From: Mycobacterium angelicum
Lineage (GTDB): Bacteria > Actinomycetota > Actinomycetes > Mycobacteriales > Mycobacteriaceae
Reading direction: 5' to 3'
Length of the DNA stretch: 53,017 nt
NCBI RefSeq assembly: GCF_002086155.1
Contig: NZ_MVHE01000035.1
Span: 1-53,017 of the forward strand
In this document: positions 40,450 through 49,706 of the stretch, piece by piece
How positions within the stretch are numbered: the stretch's first letter is position 1
How the letters are laid out: each line of letters begins with the position of its first letter
Made by a program: the position numbers and the translations under genes
Notes under the pieces: generated by a model
What the model was told of the DNA's origin: nothing
Database searches by the model: none
The model's input: the letters and a program-made list of their open reading frames with translations, nothing else

Positions 40450-42147
40450 GTGGCGCGAGACCCCGCACCCGCCCTGGACCGGCCATGGCGACGTCCCGGC
40501 GCGTTAGGGTATGCCAGAGCCCGCATCAGCGGCATCGCCAAGCCACCCATCACGGTCACCGACGCACCGGCTGACCTGATCATCGAACGCGACGTCGAGG
40601 TGCCCACCCGCGACGGAACGGTGTTGCGGATCAACGTCTTTCGCGAACCGGGCGCCAGCCCCGGACCGGTGATCCTCAGCATCCATCCCTACGGCAAGGA
40701 CGATCTGCCGAAACGGCGGCGCAGGAAATGGACCTTTTCACCGCAATACCGGGTATTACGCCAGCCCAAACCGGTGAGCTTCTCGGCTCTGACCGGCTGG
40801 GAGGCGCCCGACCCGGTGTGGTGGACCGCCCAGGGCTTCAGCGTGGTCAACGCCGACTCACGCGGCTGCGGGCATTCCGAGGGCACCGGAAGCCTGCTGT
40901 CCCAACTGGAAGCCGAGGACACCTACGACCTGGTGCAGTGGCTGGCCGGTCAACCGTGGAACGACGGGCGGGTGGTCATGCTCGGGGTCTCGTACTTGGC
41001 CATCAGCCAGTACGCCGTCGCGGCCCTGCAACCGCCGGCGCTGCGGGCGATCTGCCCATGGGAAGGCTTCACCGACGCCTACCGCGATTTGACCTTTCCC
41101 GGCGGAATCCGGGAGTCCGGCTTCACCCGGATGTGGGGTCGCATCTTGCGGCGTTCCACCCGCCAGACCTACGACCTGGAACGGATGCAGGACGAGCATC
41201 CGCTGCGCGACGATTTCTGGCGTTCGGTGGTGCCCGACTTGTCGGCGATCAAGGTGCCGATGCTGGTGTGCGGCAGCTTCTCGGACAACAACCTGCACAG
41301 CCGCGGCTCGATCCGGGCGTTCAGCCGATCCGGATCCAGCCATGCCAGGCTCTACACGCACCGCGGCGGCAAATGGGAGACCTTCTATTCCGATGCCGCA
41401 CGGGCCGAACAACTGGCGTTTTTCCGCAGCGTGCTGGACGGCAACGACGCCATCGCCCGCAGTGTGCGGCTGGAGGTGCACGAGGATCGCGACACCGTGG
41501 CCGCGGTGCGCGAGGAGGCCCAGTGGCCACTGGACGGAACACGTTGGCGGCCAATGTATCTCGCGCGGGCCGGCGTCCTTTCCACCGAGCCGCCGCGCAC
41601 CGCGGGCAGCATTACCTTCGAAACGCATTCTCGCGCAGCGGCATTCAATTGGACGGTGCCCGAGGACACCGAGCTGACCGGCCCCATGGCCGCCCGGCTC
41701 TGGGTTCAGTTGGACGGGTGCCAGGACGCGAACCTGTTCGTCGGTGTAGAGAAGTGGCGCGACGGTAGGTTCGTCGGCTTCGAAGGGTCATACGGCTACG
41801 GCCGTGACCGCGTCGCCACCGGCTGGCAGCGCGTCTTGCTGCGCGAGCTGGACCGTGAGCTCTCCCAGCCCTGGGATCCGGTGCCCACGTTGGCGCGCCC
41901 CAAGCCGGTCGTGCCGGGCGACGTGGTCGCCGTCGATGTCGCGCTGGGGCCGTCGGCGACGTTGTTCCGGGCCGGCGAGCAACTGCGGCTGGTGGTCGCC
42001 GGGCGGTGGTTGAGTCCGCGCAACCCGCTCACCGGCCAGTTCCCCGCCGCCTATCCCAATCCGCCGCGCGGGCTGGTGACGCTGCGTTGGGGTCCCCGCT
42101 ACGACGCGCATCTGCTGATGCCAGAGATTCCCCGGGGCGCGCGCTAA
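40450..42147 (+). CDS. CocE/NonD family hydrolase, Rv1215c-like
   Basis: A 565-residue serine hydrolase of the cocaine esterase/X-Pro dipeptidyl-peptidase family. The alpha/beta hydrolase part has the nucleophile Ser181 in GVSYLAIS. Asp279 (CGSFSDNNLHS) and His304 (YTHRGGKW) are plausible partners. The C-terminal ~200 residues are the jelly-roll domain (for example PMAARLWVQLDGCQDANLFVG). The substrate is unknown. The GTG start at 40450 is 26 bp after the methyltransferase-like gene. The stop overlaps the glgC stop on the opposite strand by three bases. PE14, which lies next to this gene in M. tuberculosis, is missing. Confidence 0.92.
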   Translation: MARDPAPALDRPWRRPGALGYARARISGIAKPPITVTDAPADLIIERDVEVPTRDGTVLRINVFREPGASPGPVILSIHPYGKDDLPKRRRRKWTFSPQYRVLRQPKPVSFSALTGWEAPDPVWWTAQGFSVVNADSRGCGHSEGTGSLLSQLEAEDTYDLVQWLAGQPWNDGRVVMLGVSYLAISQYAVAALQPPALRAICPWEGFTDAYRDLTFPGGIRESGFTRMWGRILRRSTRQTYDLERMQDEHPLRDDFWRSVVPDLSAIKVPMLVCGSFSDNNLHSRGSIRAFSRSGSSHARLYTHRGGKWETFYSDAARAEQLAFFRSVLDGNDAIARSVRLEVHEDRDTVAAVREEAQWPLDGTRWRPMYLARAGVLSTEPPRTAGSITFETHSRAAAFNWTVPEDTELTGPMAARLWVQLDGCQDANLFVGVEKWRDGRFVGFEGSYGYGRDRVATGWQRVLLRELDRELSQPWDPVPTLARPKPVVPGDVVAVDVALGPSATLFRAGEQLRLVVAGRWLSPRNPLTGQFPAAYPNPPRGLVTLRWGPRYDAHLLMPEIPRGAR

Positions 42148-43358
42148 ATCCAGACGCCCTTACCCACCGCCACCACACCGCCGGCGCTGAGGGCGAAGCG
42201 TTCCCGGTCGCGCTCGAGGTCCACCCCGACCATCTCGCCGGGTCCGACCACCACGTTCTTGTCGAGGATGGCGTGGCGTACCACCGCGCCGCGGCCGACC
42301 CGGGCGCCCGGCATGATCACGCTGCCCTCCACGATCGCGCCGTCGTCGACGACGACATTGGAGGACAGCACCGAGTTGCGCACCGAGGCCGCCGAAATGA
42401 TGCTGCCGGCGCCCACCACCGACTCCTGAGCGGAGCCGCCGTTGACGAACTTCGCCGGCGCCAGGTTCTCCGACTCGCCACGGATCGGCCAGCGCTTGTT
42501 GTAGAGGTTGAACACCGGGTGCACGGACACCAGGTCCATGTGCGCGTCGTAGAACGCGTCGAGTGTCCCGACGTCGCGCCAATAGGCACGGTCGCGGTCG
42601 GTGGCGCCGGGCACCTCGTTGTCGTTGAAGTCGTACACCGCGGCCATCCCGTCCTCGACCAATCGCGGGATGATGTCGCCGCCCATGTCGTGGTCGGAAT
42701 GATCGTCGTCGGCGTCGGCGCGAATCGCGTCGATGAGCACCTTGGTGGTGAAGATGTAGTTGCCCATCGAGACGAACGTGGTGTTGGGGTCGTCGGGGGT
42801 GCCGGGCGGGTCCAGCGGCTTCTCGACGAAGTTGCGGATCCGGCCCGACTCGTCGGCGTCGATGCAGCCGAACGCACTGGCGTCGGTGCGCGGAACGCGG
42901 ATGCCGGCCACCGTGGCCCCGGCGCCGCTGTCGATGTGGAATCGGACCATCTGCTCGGGATCCATCCGGTACACGTGGTCGGCACCGAAAACGACTATGT
43001 AGTCCGGATCTTCGTCGTAGATCAGGTTCAGGGATTGATATATGGCGTCGGCCGAGCCGGTGTACCAGCGCGGGCCCAGGCGCTGCTGAGCCGGCACCGG
43101 GGTGATGTATTCACCGGCCAGACCCGACAACCGCCAGTTCTGCGAAATATGGCGGTCCAGCGAATGCGACTTGTATTGGGTCAGAACGCAGATCCTCAAG
43201 TACCGGGCGTTGACCAGATTGGACAGCACGAAGTCGATCAGCCGGTAAGCACCCCCGAAGGGAACCGCGGGTTTGGCCCGGTCCGCGGTCAGCGGATAAA
43301 GCCGTTTGCCCTCACCACCGGCCAAGACAACGCCCAGCACGTGTGGCAATTCCCTCAT
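42144..43358 (-). CDS. glgC: Glucose-1-phosphate adenylyltransferase
   Basis: A 404-residue ADP-glucose pyrophosphorylase making ADP-glucose from glucose-1-phosphate and ATP. The N-terminal nucleotide motif is VLAGGEGKRLYPLTADRAKP. YTGSADAIYQSLNLI and YIVVFGADHVYRMD follow. The C-terminal left-handed beta-helix has hexapeptide repeats (VNGGSAQESVVGAGSIISAA). The ATG at 43358 gives the length of M. tuberculosis GlgC; the open frame extends 54 codons upstream into the glgM promoter region and is not used. It is divergent from glgM, to which it supplies substrate. Confidence 0.97.
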   Translation of the reverse strand: MRELPHVLGVVLAGGEGKRLYPLTADRAKPAVPFGGAYRLIDFVLSNLVNARYLRICVLTQYKSHSLDRHISQNWRLSGLAGEYITPVPAQQRLGPRWYTGSADAIYQSLNLIYDEDPDYIVVFGADHVYRMDPEQMVRFHIDSGAGATVAGIRVPRTDASAFGCIDADESGRIRNFVEKPLDPPGTPDDPNTTFVSMGNYIFTTKVLIDAIRADADDDHSDHDMGGDIIPRLVEDGMAAVYDFNDNEVPGATDRDRAYWRDVGTLDAFYDAHMDLVSVHPVFNLYNKRWPIRGESENLAPAKFVNGGSAQESVVGAGSIISAASVRNSVLSSNVVVDDGAIVEGSVIMPGARVGRGAVVRHAILDKNVVVGPGEMVGVDLERDRERFALSAGGVVAVGKGVWI

Positions 43359-43521
43359 GGCCTCAAACCTATCGGCCAGGGCGAACCGCTGCCAGGGGGA
43401 ACCCTTCGATCGGATTCTCCTGACGGGCTGTCCGTCAAGGTATTTGGCCCGGTAAAGCCAAGGGCAGCCCAATGGATGCCCGGCGTAAGCCCACTGAACG
43501 TGACCAATTAATTTGCTCACT

Positions 43522-44685
43522 ATGCGGGTGGCGATGATGACTCGGGAGTACCCACCCGAGGTCTATGGCGGAGCGGGGGTCCACGTCACCGAACTGGTGT
43601 CCCAACTGCGCCGCCTGTGCGCGGTCGACGTGCATTGCATGGGCGCGCCCCGCCCCGGTGCCGTCGCCCATCAGCCCGATCCGCGGCTGCACAACGCCAA
43701 TGCCGCACTCGCGACGCTGTCGGCCGACCTGGTGATGGCCAACGCCGCCAACGCGGCCACCGTGGTGCACTCCCACACCTGGTACACCGGCCTGGCCGGC
43801 CAGCTGGCCAAACTGCTCCATGACGTCCCCCATGTGCTGACCGCGCATTCGCTCGAACCGATGCGGCCGTGGAAGGCCGAGCAGCTCGGCGGCGGCTACC
43901 AGGTTTCGACGTGGGTGGAGAACACCGCGGTGCTCGGTGCCGACGCGATCATCGCCGTCAGCGCCGGCATGCGCGACGACATGCTGCGGGTCTACCCGGC
44001 GCTGGATCCCAGCGTGGTGCACGTGATCCGCAACGGGATCGACACCGAGGTGTGGTTCCCGGCCGGTCCGGTACGCACCGGCTCGGTACTGGCCGAACTC
44101 GGAGTCGATCCGGACCGGCCGATCGTGGCGTTCGTCGGGCGGATCACCCGCCAGAAGGGCGTCTCCCACCTGGTGGCGGCCGCCCACGAGTTCAGCCCGG
44201 AGGCCCAGCTGGTGCTGTGCGCCGGGGCACCGGACACGCCCCAGCTGGCCGATGAAGTGCGGTCCGCGGTGACCAAGCTGACCCGCAACCGCACCGGCGT
44301 GTTCTGGATCAGAGACATGCTGCCGATCGGCAAACTACGTGAAATACTCTCTGCGGCAACAGTTTTCGTATGCCCATCGATTTACGAGCCGTTGGGCATC
44401 GTGAACCTGGAAGCAATGGCCTGCGCTACCGCGGTGGTGGCCTCCGACGTCGGCGGCATTCCCGAAGTGGTCGCCGACGGGATCACCGGCTCACTGGTGC
44501 ACTACGACCCCGAGGACCCGGCCGGTTACCAGGCCAGACTGGCCGATGCGGTCAATGCTCTGCTTGCCGACCCCGCCCGCGCGCAGCGCTACGGAAGCGC
44601 CGGACGTCAGCGCTGCATCGAAGAATTTTCCTGGGCACACGTCGCCGAGCAGACCCTGGACATCTATCGGAAGGTGTGCAAGTAA
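43522..44685 (+). CDS. glgM: Alpha-maltose-1-phosphate synthase GlgM (annotated glgA)
   Basis: A 387-residue GT4 glycosyltransferase. In mycobacteria this enzyme (Rv1212c) uses ADP-glucose and glucose-1-phosphate to form maltose-1-phosphate, the GlgE substrate for alpha-glucan. It has YGGAGVHVTELVSQL near the N-terminus, HSHTWYTGLAGQLAK, FVGRITRQKGVSHLVAA and the donor-site region PSIYEPLGIVNLEAMACATA. The ATG at 43522 follows the 163-bp divergent gap shared with glgC. Together they supply glucan precursors. Confidence 0.95.
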   Translation: MRVAMMTREYPPEVYGGAGVHVTELVSQLRRLCAVDVHCMGAPRPGAVAHQPDPRLHNANAALATLSADLVMANAANAATVVHSHTWYTGLAGQLAKLLHDVPHVLTAHSLEPMRPWKAEQLGGGYQVSTWVENTAVLGADAIIAVSAGMRDDMLRVYPALDPSVVHVIRNGIDTEVWFPAGPVRTGSVLAELGVDPDRPIVAFVGRITRQKGVSHLVAAAHEFSPEAQLVLCAGAPDTPQLADEVRSAVTKLTRNRTGVFWIRDMLPIGKLREILSAATVFVCPSIYEPLGIVNLEAMACATAVVASDVGGIPEVVADGITGSLVHYDPEDPAGYQARLADAVNALLADPARAQRYGSAGRQRCIEEFSWAHVAEQTLDIYRKVCK

Positions 44686-44692
44686 CCCAGAC

Positions 44693-44860
44693 CTAGCTGG
44701 TCACGCCCTTGAGCTCATCACCCAGTGCGGCGGCTTCGTCGGGCGTCAGCTCGACGACGAGGCGCCCACCGCCCTCAAGTGGTACCCGCATCACGATGCC
44801 GCGCCCCTCCTTGGTTGCTTCCAGAGGACCGTCGCCGGTCCGGGGCTTCATCGCCGCCAT
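44693..44860 (-). CDS. DUF3117 small conserved protein, Rv1211-like
   Basis: A 55-residue protein highly conserved in actinobacteria: AAMKPRTGDGPLEATKEGRG, MRVPLEGGGRLVVELTPDEA. The ATG at 44860 is preceded by GGAGGGAG; the open frame upstream is not conserved in appearance. Function unknown. It is convergent with glgM with only 7 bp between stops. Confidence 0.93.
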   Translation of the reverse strand: MAAMKPRTGDGPLEATKEGRGIVMRVPLEGGGRLVVELTPDEAAALGDELKGVTS

Positions 44861-45037
44861 CGAGTGCTCCCTCCAGATTCGAGCTGGCCCGCTGTCACGG
44901 ACCTGGTCGGCGCCGAGCATGCCCCGCCGGTGAATTTCCAGCCATACCCGACATTGAACTGCCAAATCACTCCCCTATTGTTCCCTATCCGGGTCATCAG
45001 GTGCACAAGACCCGCTTTCTCGGGTGTTATCGGGGTA

Positions 45038-45619
45038 TCAGCGAGTCGTCGGAGCCACCCAGCAGTCGCGGATATGATCGTCGACCATTCCGGTGGCCTG
45101 CATCAGCGCGTAGGCGGTCGTCGGCCCGACGAAACGAAACCCGCGCCGTTTCAATTCCCGCGCCATTGCCTTGGATTCCACACTGGCCGAAGGAATTTCG
45201 GACAATTCGGCGAACCGGGGCCGGACCGGGGGCGCGAACGACCACAGCAGCTCGGACAGCTCTTGCGGCGACCCCAGCTCGGCAGCGGCACGGGCGTTGG
45301 CGATGGTTGCCTCGATCTTGGCCCGGTTGCGAACGATTCCCTCGTCGGCCAGCAACCGTTGCACGTCGGCGTCGGTGTAGCGGGCCACCTCGTCGATGTC
45401 GAACGCGGAGAATGCGCGCCGGAAGTTCTCCCGCTTGCGCAAGATGATCAGCCACGACAACCCGCTTTGGAACGCCTCGAGGCTCATCCGCTCGAACAGC
45501 GCCTGCCCGCCGCGCACCGGACGGCCCCATTCCTGGTCGTGATAGTTGCGATACAGCTCGAAATCGGGTCCCGGACGAACCTGTGCCCAGCCGCACCGAA
45601 TCAGGGCGTCATCGGTCAT
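45038..45619 (-). CDS. tagA: DNA-3-methyladenine glycosylase I
   Basis: A 193-residue base-excision repair enzyme of the TAG family removing 3-methyladenine from DNA. Probable zinc ligands are Cys9 (RCGWA), His27 (NYHDQEWG), His182 and Cys186 (VDDHIRDCW). The substrate pocket/catalytic region is LFERMSLEAFQSGLSW. The ATG overlaps the preceding DivIVA-like gene by four bases (ATGA). The equivalent is Rv1210. Confidence 0.96.
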   Translation of the reverse strand: MTDDALIRCGWAQVRPGPDFELYRNYHDQEWGRPVRGGQALFERMSLEAFQSGLSWLIILRKRENFRRAFSAFDIDEVARYTDADVQRLLADEGIVRNRAKIEATIANARAAAELGSPQELSELLWSFAPPVRPRFAELSEIPSASVESKAMARELKRRGFRFVGPTTAYALMQATGMVDDHIRDCWVAPTTR

Positions 45620-45942
45620 GTGGCGTCCTGATGGTCCTCAACGTCCTCGGCCGCACTTTCGGTTTGTATCGCGGCCAGCTGGCCACGCAGCACGTCGAGT
45701 TCACGAGCGAGCCGGGCCAGCACCCAGTCCACCTCACTGGTCTTGTAGCCGCGCAGTACCTGGGTGAACTTGACCGCGTCGACGTCGGCGCCGGTGACGC
45801 CGAACGCGGGCAGCACGGTGGCCGTCGTCGCCCGCGGCAGGGGCGGCAACTGCTCGCCACGGCCGAACAGCAGGCTTGCCGCGCCGAACAACACGACCGC
45901 GACCAGGACCAATACCACTAGATAGAGCAACACCAACGCCAC
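45616..45942 (-). CDS. Membrane protein with DivIVA-like segment, Rv1209-like
   Basis: A 108-residue protein: one N-terminal membrane helix (LVLLYLVVLVLVAVVLFGAA), a proline-containing linker, and a DivIVA-like segment VKFTQVLRGYKTSEVDWVLARL leading to a short coiled coil and an acidic tail. DivIVA segments typically mediate polar or septal localisation. The GTG start is probable; M. tuberculosis Rv1209 is a little longer. It overlaps tagA by four bases. Confidence 0.82.
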   Translation of the reverse strand: MALVLLYLVVLVLVAVVLFGAASLLFGRGEQLPPLPRATTATVLPAFGVTGADVDAVKFTQVLRGYKTSEVDWVLARLARELDVLRGQLAAIQTESAAEDVEDHQDAT

Positions 45943-45972
45943 GTCGTCGATCTTGCCTTAAGCCACTGACAG

Positions 45973-46938
45973 TCAGCGGGGTCGCACCACGTTCATCGGC
46001 GGGCGGTCGGCCAGTGACACCGGCAACGTGTGCTGGCTGTAGCCGTCACCGACCGGGAAGAACTGGGTAAGCCCCACTCCGGAGTCGGGGATTCCGCACC
46101 GCGAGAGCAGAGTCGCGATCACCTGACGGCTCATCGCGCCCAACTCCTCCAGCGGCCGGTTGCGGTGTGCCCGCACGCCGAGGTTGACCTGCGCGATCGC
46201 GTCCAGGCCCAGCCGGTCGTAGGTGTCGACCAGCAATCCGATCTCCACGCCGTAGCCCGGGGCGAACGGCAGCGAGGTCAGCAACTCGCGGCTGGCCGCG
46301 TACTCCCCGCCCAGCGGCTGCAGCACGCAGCCCAGTTCGGGGCGCAGCGCCGCCAGCAGGGGCCGCGCCACCAGCTCGGTGACCCGCCCACCGCCGGTCG
46401 CCCCGGCACGCCCGCTCGCATCGCTGACCGACAGCGGCCGCCGGTAAAAGCTTTTGACCAGGTGGATGTTCTCGCCGGTGAGCAACGGGCCGACCAGCCA
46501 CGGAACGAACATCGGGTGCGGGTTGACCAGGTCGGAGTCGACGAAAACCACGATGTCGCCGCTGGTGGCCGCCAGTGAGCGCCACAATGCCTCGCCCTTG
46601 CCCGGACGCGCCGAAAGCTCGGGCAACGCCTGTTCGCGGCTGACTACCCGGGCCCCGGCGGCGATGGCACGGATCTCGGTGTCGTCGGTGGAGCCGGAGT
46701 CCAGCACGATCAGTTCATCAACCAGGCCGTCAACCAGCGGTGAGATGCTGTCGATCACCGATTCGATGGTTTCTTCCTCGTTGAGGGCGGGCAGCACCAC
46801 CGAGATCGTGCGCCCGGCCTTGGCCGCCACCAGCTCGCTGATCGTCCAGCGCGGACGGTTCCAGCTGCGCTTGGCCAGCCAGGTGTCCCCGGGCAGGGCG
46901 GCCAGGGCGCCATCGACGATCAGCTCCGATGCCGTCAC
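45973..46938 (-). CDS. gpgS: Glucosyl-3-phosphoglycerate synthase
   Basis: A 321-residue GT81 retaining glucosyltransferase starting methylglucose lipopolysaccharide synthesis: it transfers glucose from UDP-glucose (or other NDP-glucose) to 3-phosphoglycerate. Motifs: VVLPALNEEETIESVIDSI, VLDSGSTDDTE, and the metal-binding Asp134-Ser-Asp136 (VFVDSDLVNPHP). AALRPELGCVLQPLGGEYA lies in the acceptor region. The GTG start overlaps the folP2 stop by four bases. Equivalent to Rv1208. Confidence 0.97.
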   Translation of the reverse strand: MTASELIVDGALAALPGDTWLAKRSWNRPRWTISELVAAKAGRTISVVLPALNEEETIESVIDSISPLVDGLVDELIVLDSGSTDDTEIRAIAAGARVVSREQALPELSARPGKGEALWRSLAATSGDIVVFVDSDLVNPHPMFVPWLVGPLLTGENIHLVKSFYRRPLSVSDASGRAGATGGGRVTELVARPLLAALRPELGCVLQPLGGEYAASRELLTSLPFAPGYGVEIGLLVDTYDRLGLDAIAQVNLGVRAHRNRPLEELGAMSRQVIATLLSRCGIPDSGVGLTQFFPVGDGYSQHTLPVSLADRPPMNVVRPR

Positions 46939-47819
46939 GCCAGCCCCCTCACCGTGCGCGCCGGCGCTCGCGTCCCCTGGATCGAGGCCACCATCTCCAG
47001 CACCCGACGGGTGGCCGTGACCTGGTGCACGCGGAACATCCGCGCGCCGGCGGCCGCCGCCAGCGCGGTGGCAGCCAGCGTCCCCTCGAGCCGTTGGGTC
47101 ACGTCCACGTCAAGAGTCTCCCCGACTACGTCCTTATTGCTCAACGCCATAAGCACAGGCCACCCGGTCTTAACAAGATCGTCCACGTGCCGCAACAGCG
47201 CCAGCCCGTGGAAGGTGTTCTTGCCGAAATCGTGGGCCGGGTCGATCAGCACCCGGTCGCGGGCTACGCCGGCCGCGACCGCCCGCTCGGCAGCGGCGGT
47301 GACCTGGCGAATCACGTCGTCCACCACGCCGCGGGTAGTCGTACCGTAACTCACCCGGAACGGACGGGTGCGGGGCAGCGCGCCGCCGGTGTGCGCGCAG
47401 ACGAGTCCGGCGCCGAATTCGGCCGCCACCTCGGCCAGTGCAGGGTCGATGCCGCCCCAGGTGTCGTTGATCAGGTCAGCGCCCGCCGCGCAGGCCAGCC
47501 TGGCCACCTCGCTGCGCCAGGTATCGACGCTGATCAGCTGGTCCGGATAGACGCCGCGAAGCCATTCGACGAACGGCACCAGCCGGGCGATCTCGGTATC
47601 GGCGTCGACGTACTCGCCGGGCCCGGCCTTGACGCCGCCGACGTCGATGACGTCGGCACCCTCGGCAATCGCCTCGTGGACGGCTTCTCGAGCGGCCGCG
47701 TCAGTGAACGTCGCACCCTTGTCGAAGAACGAATCGGGGGTGCGGTTGACGATCGCCATGATCAGCGGGCGGTCGCCCGCCACCGGGCGACCGCAGAGAG
47801 TCGAACGCACGCCCTCCAT
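46935..47819 (-). CDS. folP2: Dihydropteroate synthase paralogue FolP2
   Basis: A 294-residue TIM-barrel protein of the DHPS family. It has IVNRTPDSFFDKGATF (pterin loop 1), DVGGVKAGPGEYVD, LINDTWGG and IDPAHDFGKN. In M. tuberculosis FolP1 is the real dihydropteroate synthase and FolP2 (Rv1207) is reported not to replace it, so its reaction is unclear. Coupling to gpgS by a four-base overlap points to a role tied to methylglucose polysaccharide synthesis, which is inference. Confidence 0.93.
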   Translation of the reverse strand: MEGVRSTLCGRPVAGDRPLIMAIVNRTPDSFFDKGATFTDAAAREAVHEAIAEGADVIDVGGVKAGPGEYVDADTEIARLVPFVEWLRGVYPDQLISVDTWRSEVARLACAAGADLINDTWGGIDPALAEVAAEFGAGLVCAHTGGALPRTRPFRVSYGTTTRGVVDDVIRQVTAAAERAVAAGVARDRVLIDPAHDFGKNTFHGLALLRHVDDLVKTGWPVLMALSNKDVVGETLDVDVTQRLEGTLAATALAAAAGARMFRVHQVTATRRVLEMVASIQGTRAPARTVRGLA

Positions 47820-47829
47820 ACTGCCTGGC

Positions 47830-47892
47830 CGCCGAGACTGCGCTCAGCGCTACCGACCACCTACAAACCACGCGGTGAGCGCAGTCTCGGCG
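47830..47892. repeat. 17-bp perfect inverted repeat between fadD6 and folP2
   Basis: CGCCGAGACTGCGCTCA (47830-47846) and its exact complement TGAGCGCAGTCTCGGCG (47876-47892) flank a 29-base loop. The region fills nearly the whole 87-bp gap. A degraded third arm, GTCAGCGCAGACTCACC, follows at about 47896. It could fold in the fadD6 transcript as a terminator or processing signal, but no T-run is present. Confidence 0.75.
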
Positions 47893-47906
47893 CGGTCAGC
47901 GCAGAC

Positions 47907-49688
47907 TCACCCCTGCGGGCGCCTACCGGCCGCCACTTCCTCGGCGTACTCGGGATAGAAGGGCACGTAGCCCTCCTTGCGGCCGGCCAGAACATACAGC
48001 GGGTCCTCGATATCGGAGCCGTAGGCCTGCTTGCGCAGCCCCACCTTGAGACTCTTGAACGTCGTGGTGTGCTCCATCGACTCGACCACCCGCACGAACA
48101 GCGGAAGCGCATACGAGGGCAGCTCGCGATAGACCGTGCGGGCCAGAGCTTGGCCGTCGAACTCAGCGCCCTCGCGCAGCTTGACCGCGGCCATCCCGGC
48201 CCGACCCCCGGTGTGCGGTACCTCGACGCCGTAGACGGTGCACTCCTCGATGGCGCCATCGCACGCCAACGCCGCCTCGACCTGAGTGGTCGCCACGTTC
48301 TCGCCCTTCCAGCGGAAGGTGTCACCGAGCCGGTCAACGAAGGCGGCGTGGAACATGCCCTGCGGACTCATCACGTCGCCGGTGTTGAACCAGCAGTCGC
48401 CGTTCTTGAAAGCGTCGCGCACCAACTTCTTTTCGCTCGCCGCCTTGTCGGTGTAGCCGTCGAACGGCTGCAGCCGGTTGACCGGGCTGAGCAACAGGCC
48501 GGGCTGGCCCTCGGGCACCCGGCGGACCCGGCCGGCTTCGTCGCGCACCGGTTCGCCGGTGTCCGGGTCGTACTCCACGTAGGCCAGCGGCATCGGCGAG
48601 ATGCCGGTGCTGCCGGGCACATTGAAGATGTTGACGAACGCCGTGGTGCCTTCGCTGGCGGCATAGAACTCGCAGACCCGCTCGATCCCGAACCGCCGCG
48701 TGAATTCGTTCCAGATCTCCGGGCGCAACCCGTTGCCGGCGATGACGCGGACCTTGTGGGCGCGGTCGGTGGGCTTGGGCGGCTGGTTGAGCAGATACCG
48801 GCACACCTCACCGATGTAGACGAATGCCGTGGCGCGGCTGGCGATCACCTCGTCCCAGAACCGCGATGCCGAGAACGACTTACCCAGCGCCAGGGTCGCG
48901 CCGGAATTGATCGTCGCCGACACCGCCACCGTCAGCGCGTTGTTGTGATACAGCGGCAGGCAGCTGTACAGCGTGTCGGAACTCTTGAGACGCAGCCCGA
49001 GACCGCCGAACGCACCCAGCGCCTTCAGCCACCGATAGTGGGTCATCACGCTCGCCTTGGGATAGCCGGTGGTGCCCGAGGTGAAGATGTAGAACGCGGT
49101 GTCTTTGGCCCGCACGGCCGACGCGGACGCGGGGTTGGTAGCCGGCGCCGTCTTGGAAAACCGGTCCACGTCCTCGATGGTCAGCACCTCACCAGCCGAA
49201 CCCCCGGCGTCGGTGACCACGCTGACCAGGTCGGACTCGGCGACCAGCACCTTGGCGTCGAGCAGCCCCAGGCTGTGTGCCAGGACGTCGCCGCGCTGGT
49301 GGTAGTTGAGCATGCCGGCGATCGCGCCGCACTTGACCACGGCCAGCATGACCAGCACTGCGTTGGGTGAGTTGCGCAGCATGACGCCGACGACATCGCT
49401 GGGGCCGACGCCGCGGGCGGCCAGCACCGCGGCATACCGGTTGGCGACGGCATTCGCCTCGCGATAGGTCAGCTCCTGCTCACCGAACCGCAAAAAGACG
49501 CGGTTGCCGTAGCGGGCGGCCCGGTCCTGGAACACCGTGCCGATCGAACTCCGCGAACTCGGGCGGGCCAGCAGGCCGGTGCGTAGTCCGCGCGCGATCG
49601 ACGGCGCATCCGCCAGCAGGCCCGGAATGCGGGCTGCGATATCAGTGAACTTGATCGTTGCGCGCGCGGCACCGTCGTTATCCGACAC
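47907..49688 (-). CDS. fadD6: Fatty-acid-CoA ligase FadD6
   Basis: A 593-residue acyl-CoA synthetase of the ANL superfamily, similar to very-long-chain ligases that also function in uptake. The AMP-binding P-loop is FTSGTTGYPKAS (202-213). The motif LPLYHNNALTVAVSATI follows, then FYAASEGTTAFVNIFN, WFNTGDVMSP and RLGDTFRWKGENV. The near C-terminal LKVGLRKQAYGS segment is typical of this subgroup. GTG start. It corresponds to Rv1206 and precedes folP2 across a hairpin-containing gap. Confidence 0.95.
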   Translation of the reverse strand: MSDNDGAARATIKFTDIAARIPGLLADAPSIARGLRTGLLARPSSRSSIGTVFQDRAARYGNRVFLRFGEQELTYREANAVANRYAAVLAARGVGPSDVVGVMLRNSPNAVLVMLAVVKCGAIAGMLNYHQRGDVLAHSLGLLDAKVLVAESDLVSVVTDAGGSAGEVLTIEDVDRFSKTAPATNPASASAVRAKDTAFYIFTSGTTGYPKASVMTHYRWLKALGAFGGLGLRLKSSDTLYSCLPLYHNNALTVAVSATINSGATLALGKSFSASRFWDEVIASRATAFVYIGEVCRYLLNQPPKPTDRAHKVRVIAGNGLRPEIWNEFTRRFGIERVCEFYAASEGTTAFVNIFNVPGSTGISPMPLAYVEYDPDTGEPVRDEAGRVRRVPEGQPGLLLSPVNRLQPFDGYTDKAASEKKLVRDAFKNGDCWFNTGDVMSPQGMFHAAFVDRLGDTFRWKGENVATTQVEAALACDGAIEECTVYGVEVPHTGGRAGMAAVKLREGAEFDGQALARTVYRELPSYALPLFVRVVESMEHTTTFKSLKVGLRKQAYGSDIEDPLYVLAGRKEGYVPFYPEYAEEVAAGRRPQG

Positions 49689-49706
49689 CTAAGCGAAGCT
49701 ACCCGT

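Noticed and set aside
43359..43520. 54-codon N-terminal extension of GlgC
   Set aside because: It would occupy the whole glgC-glgM promoter gap, and the shorter start gives exactly the known GlgC N-terminus and length.
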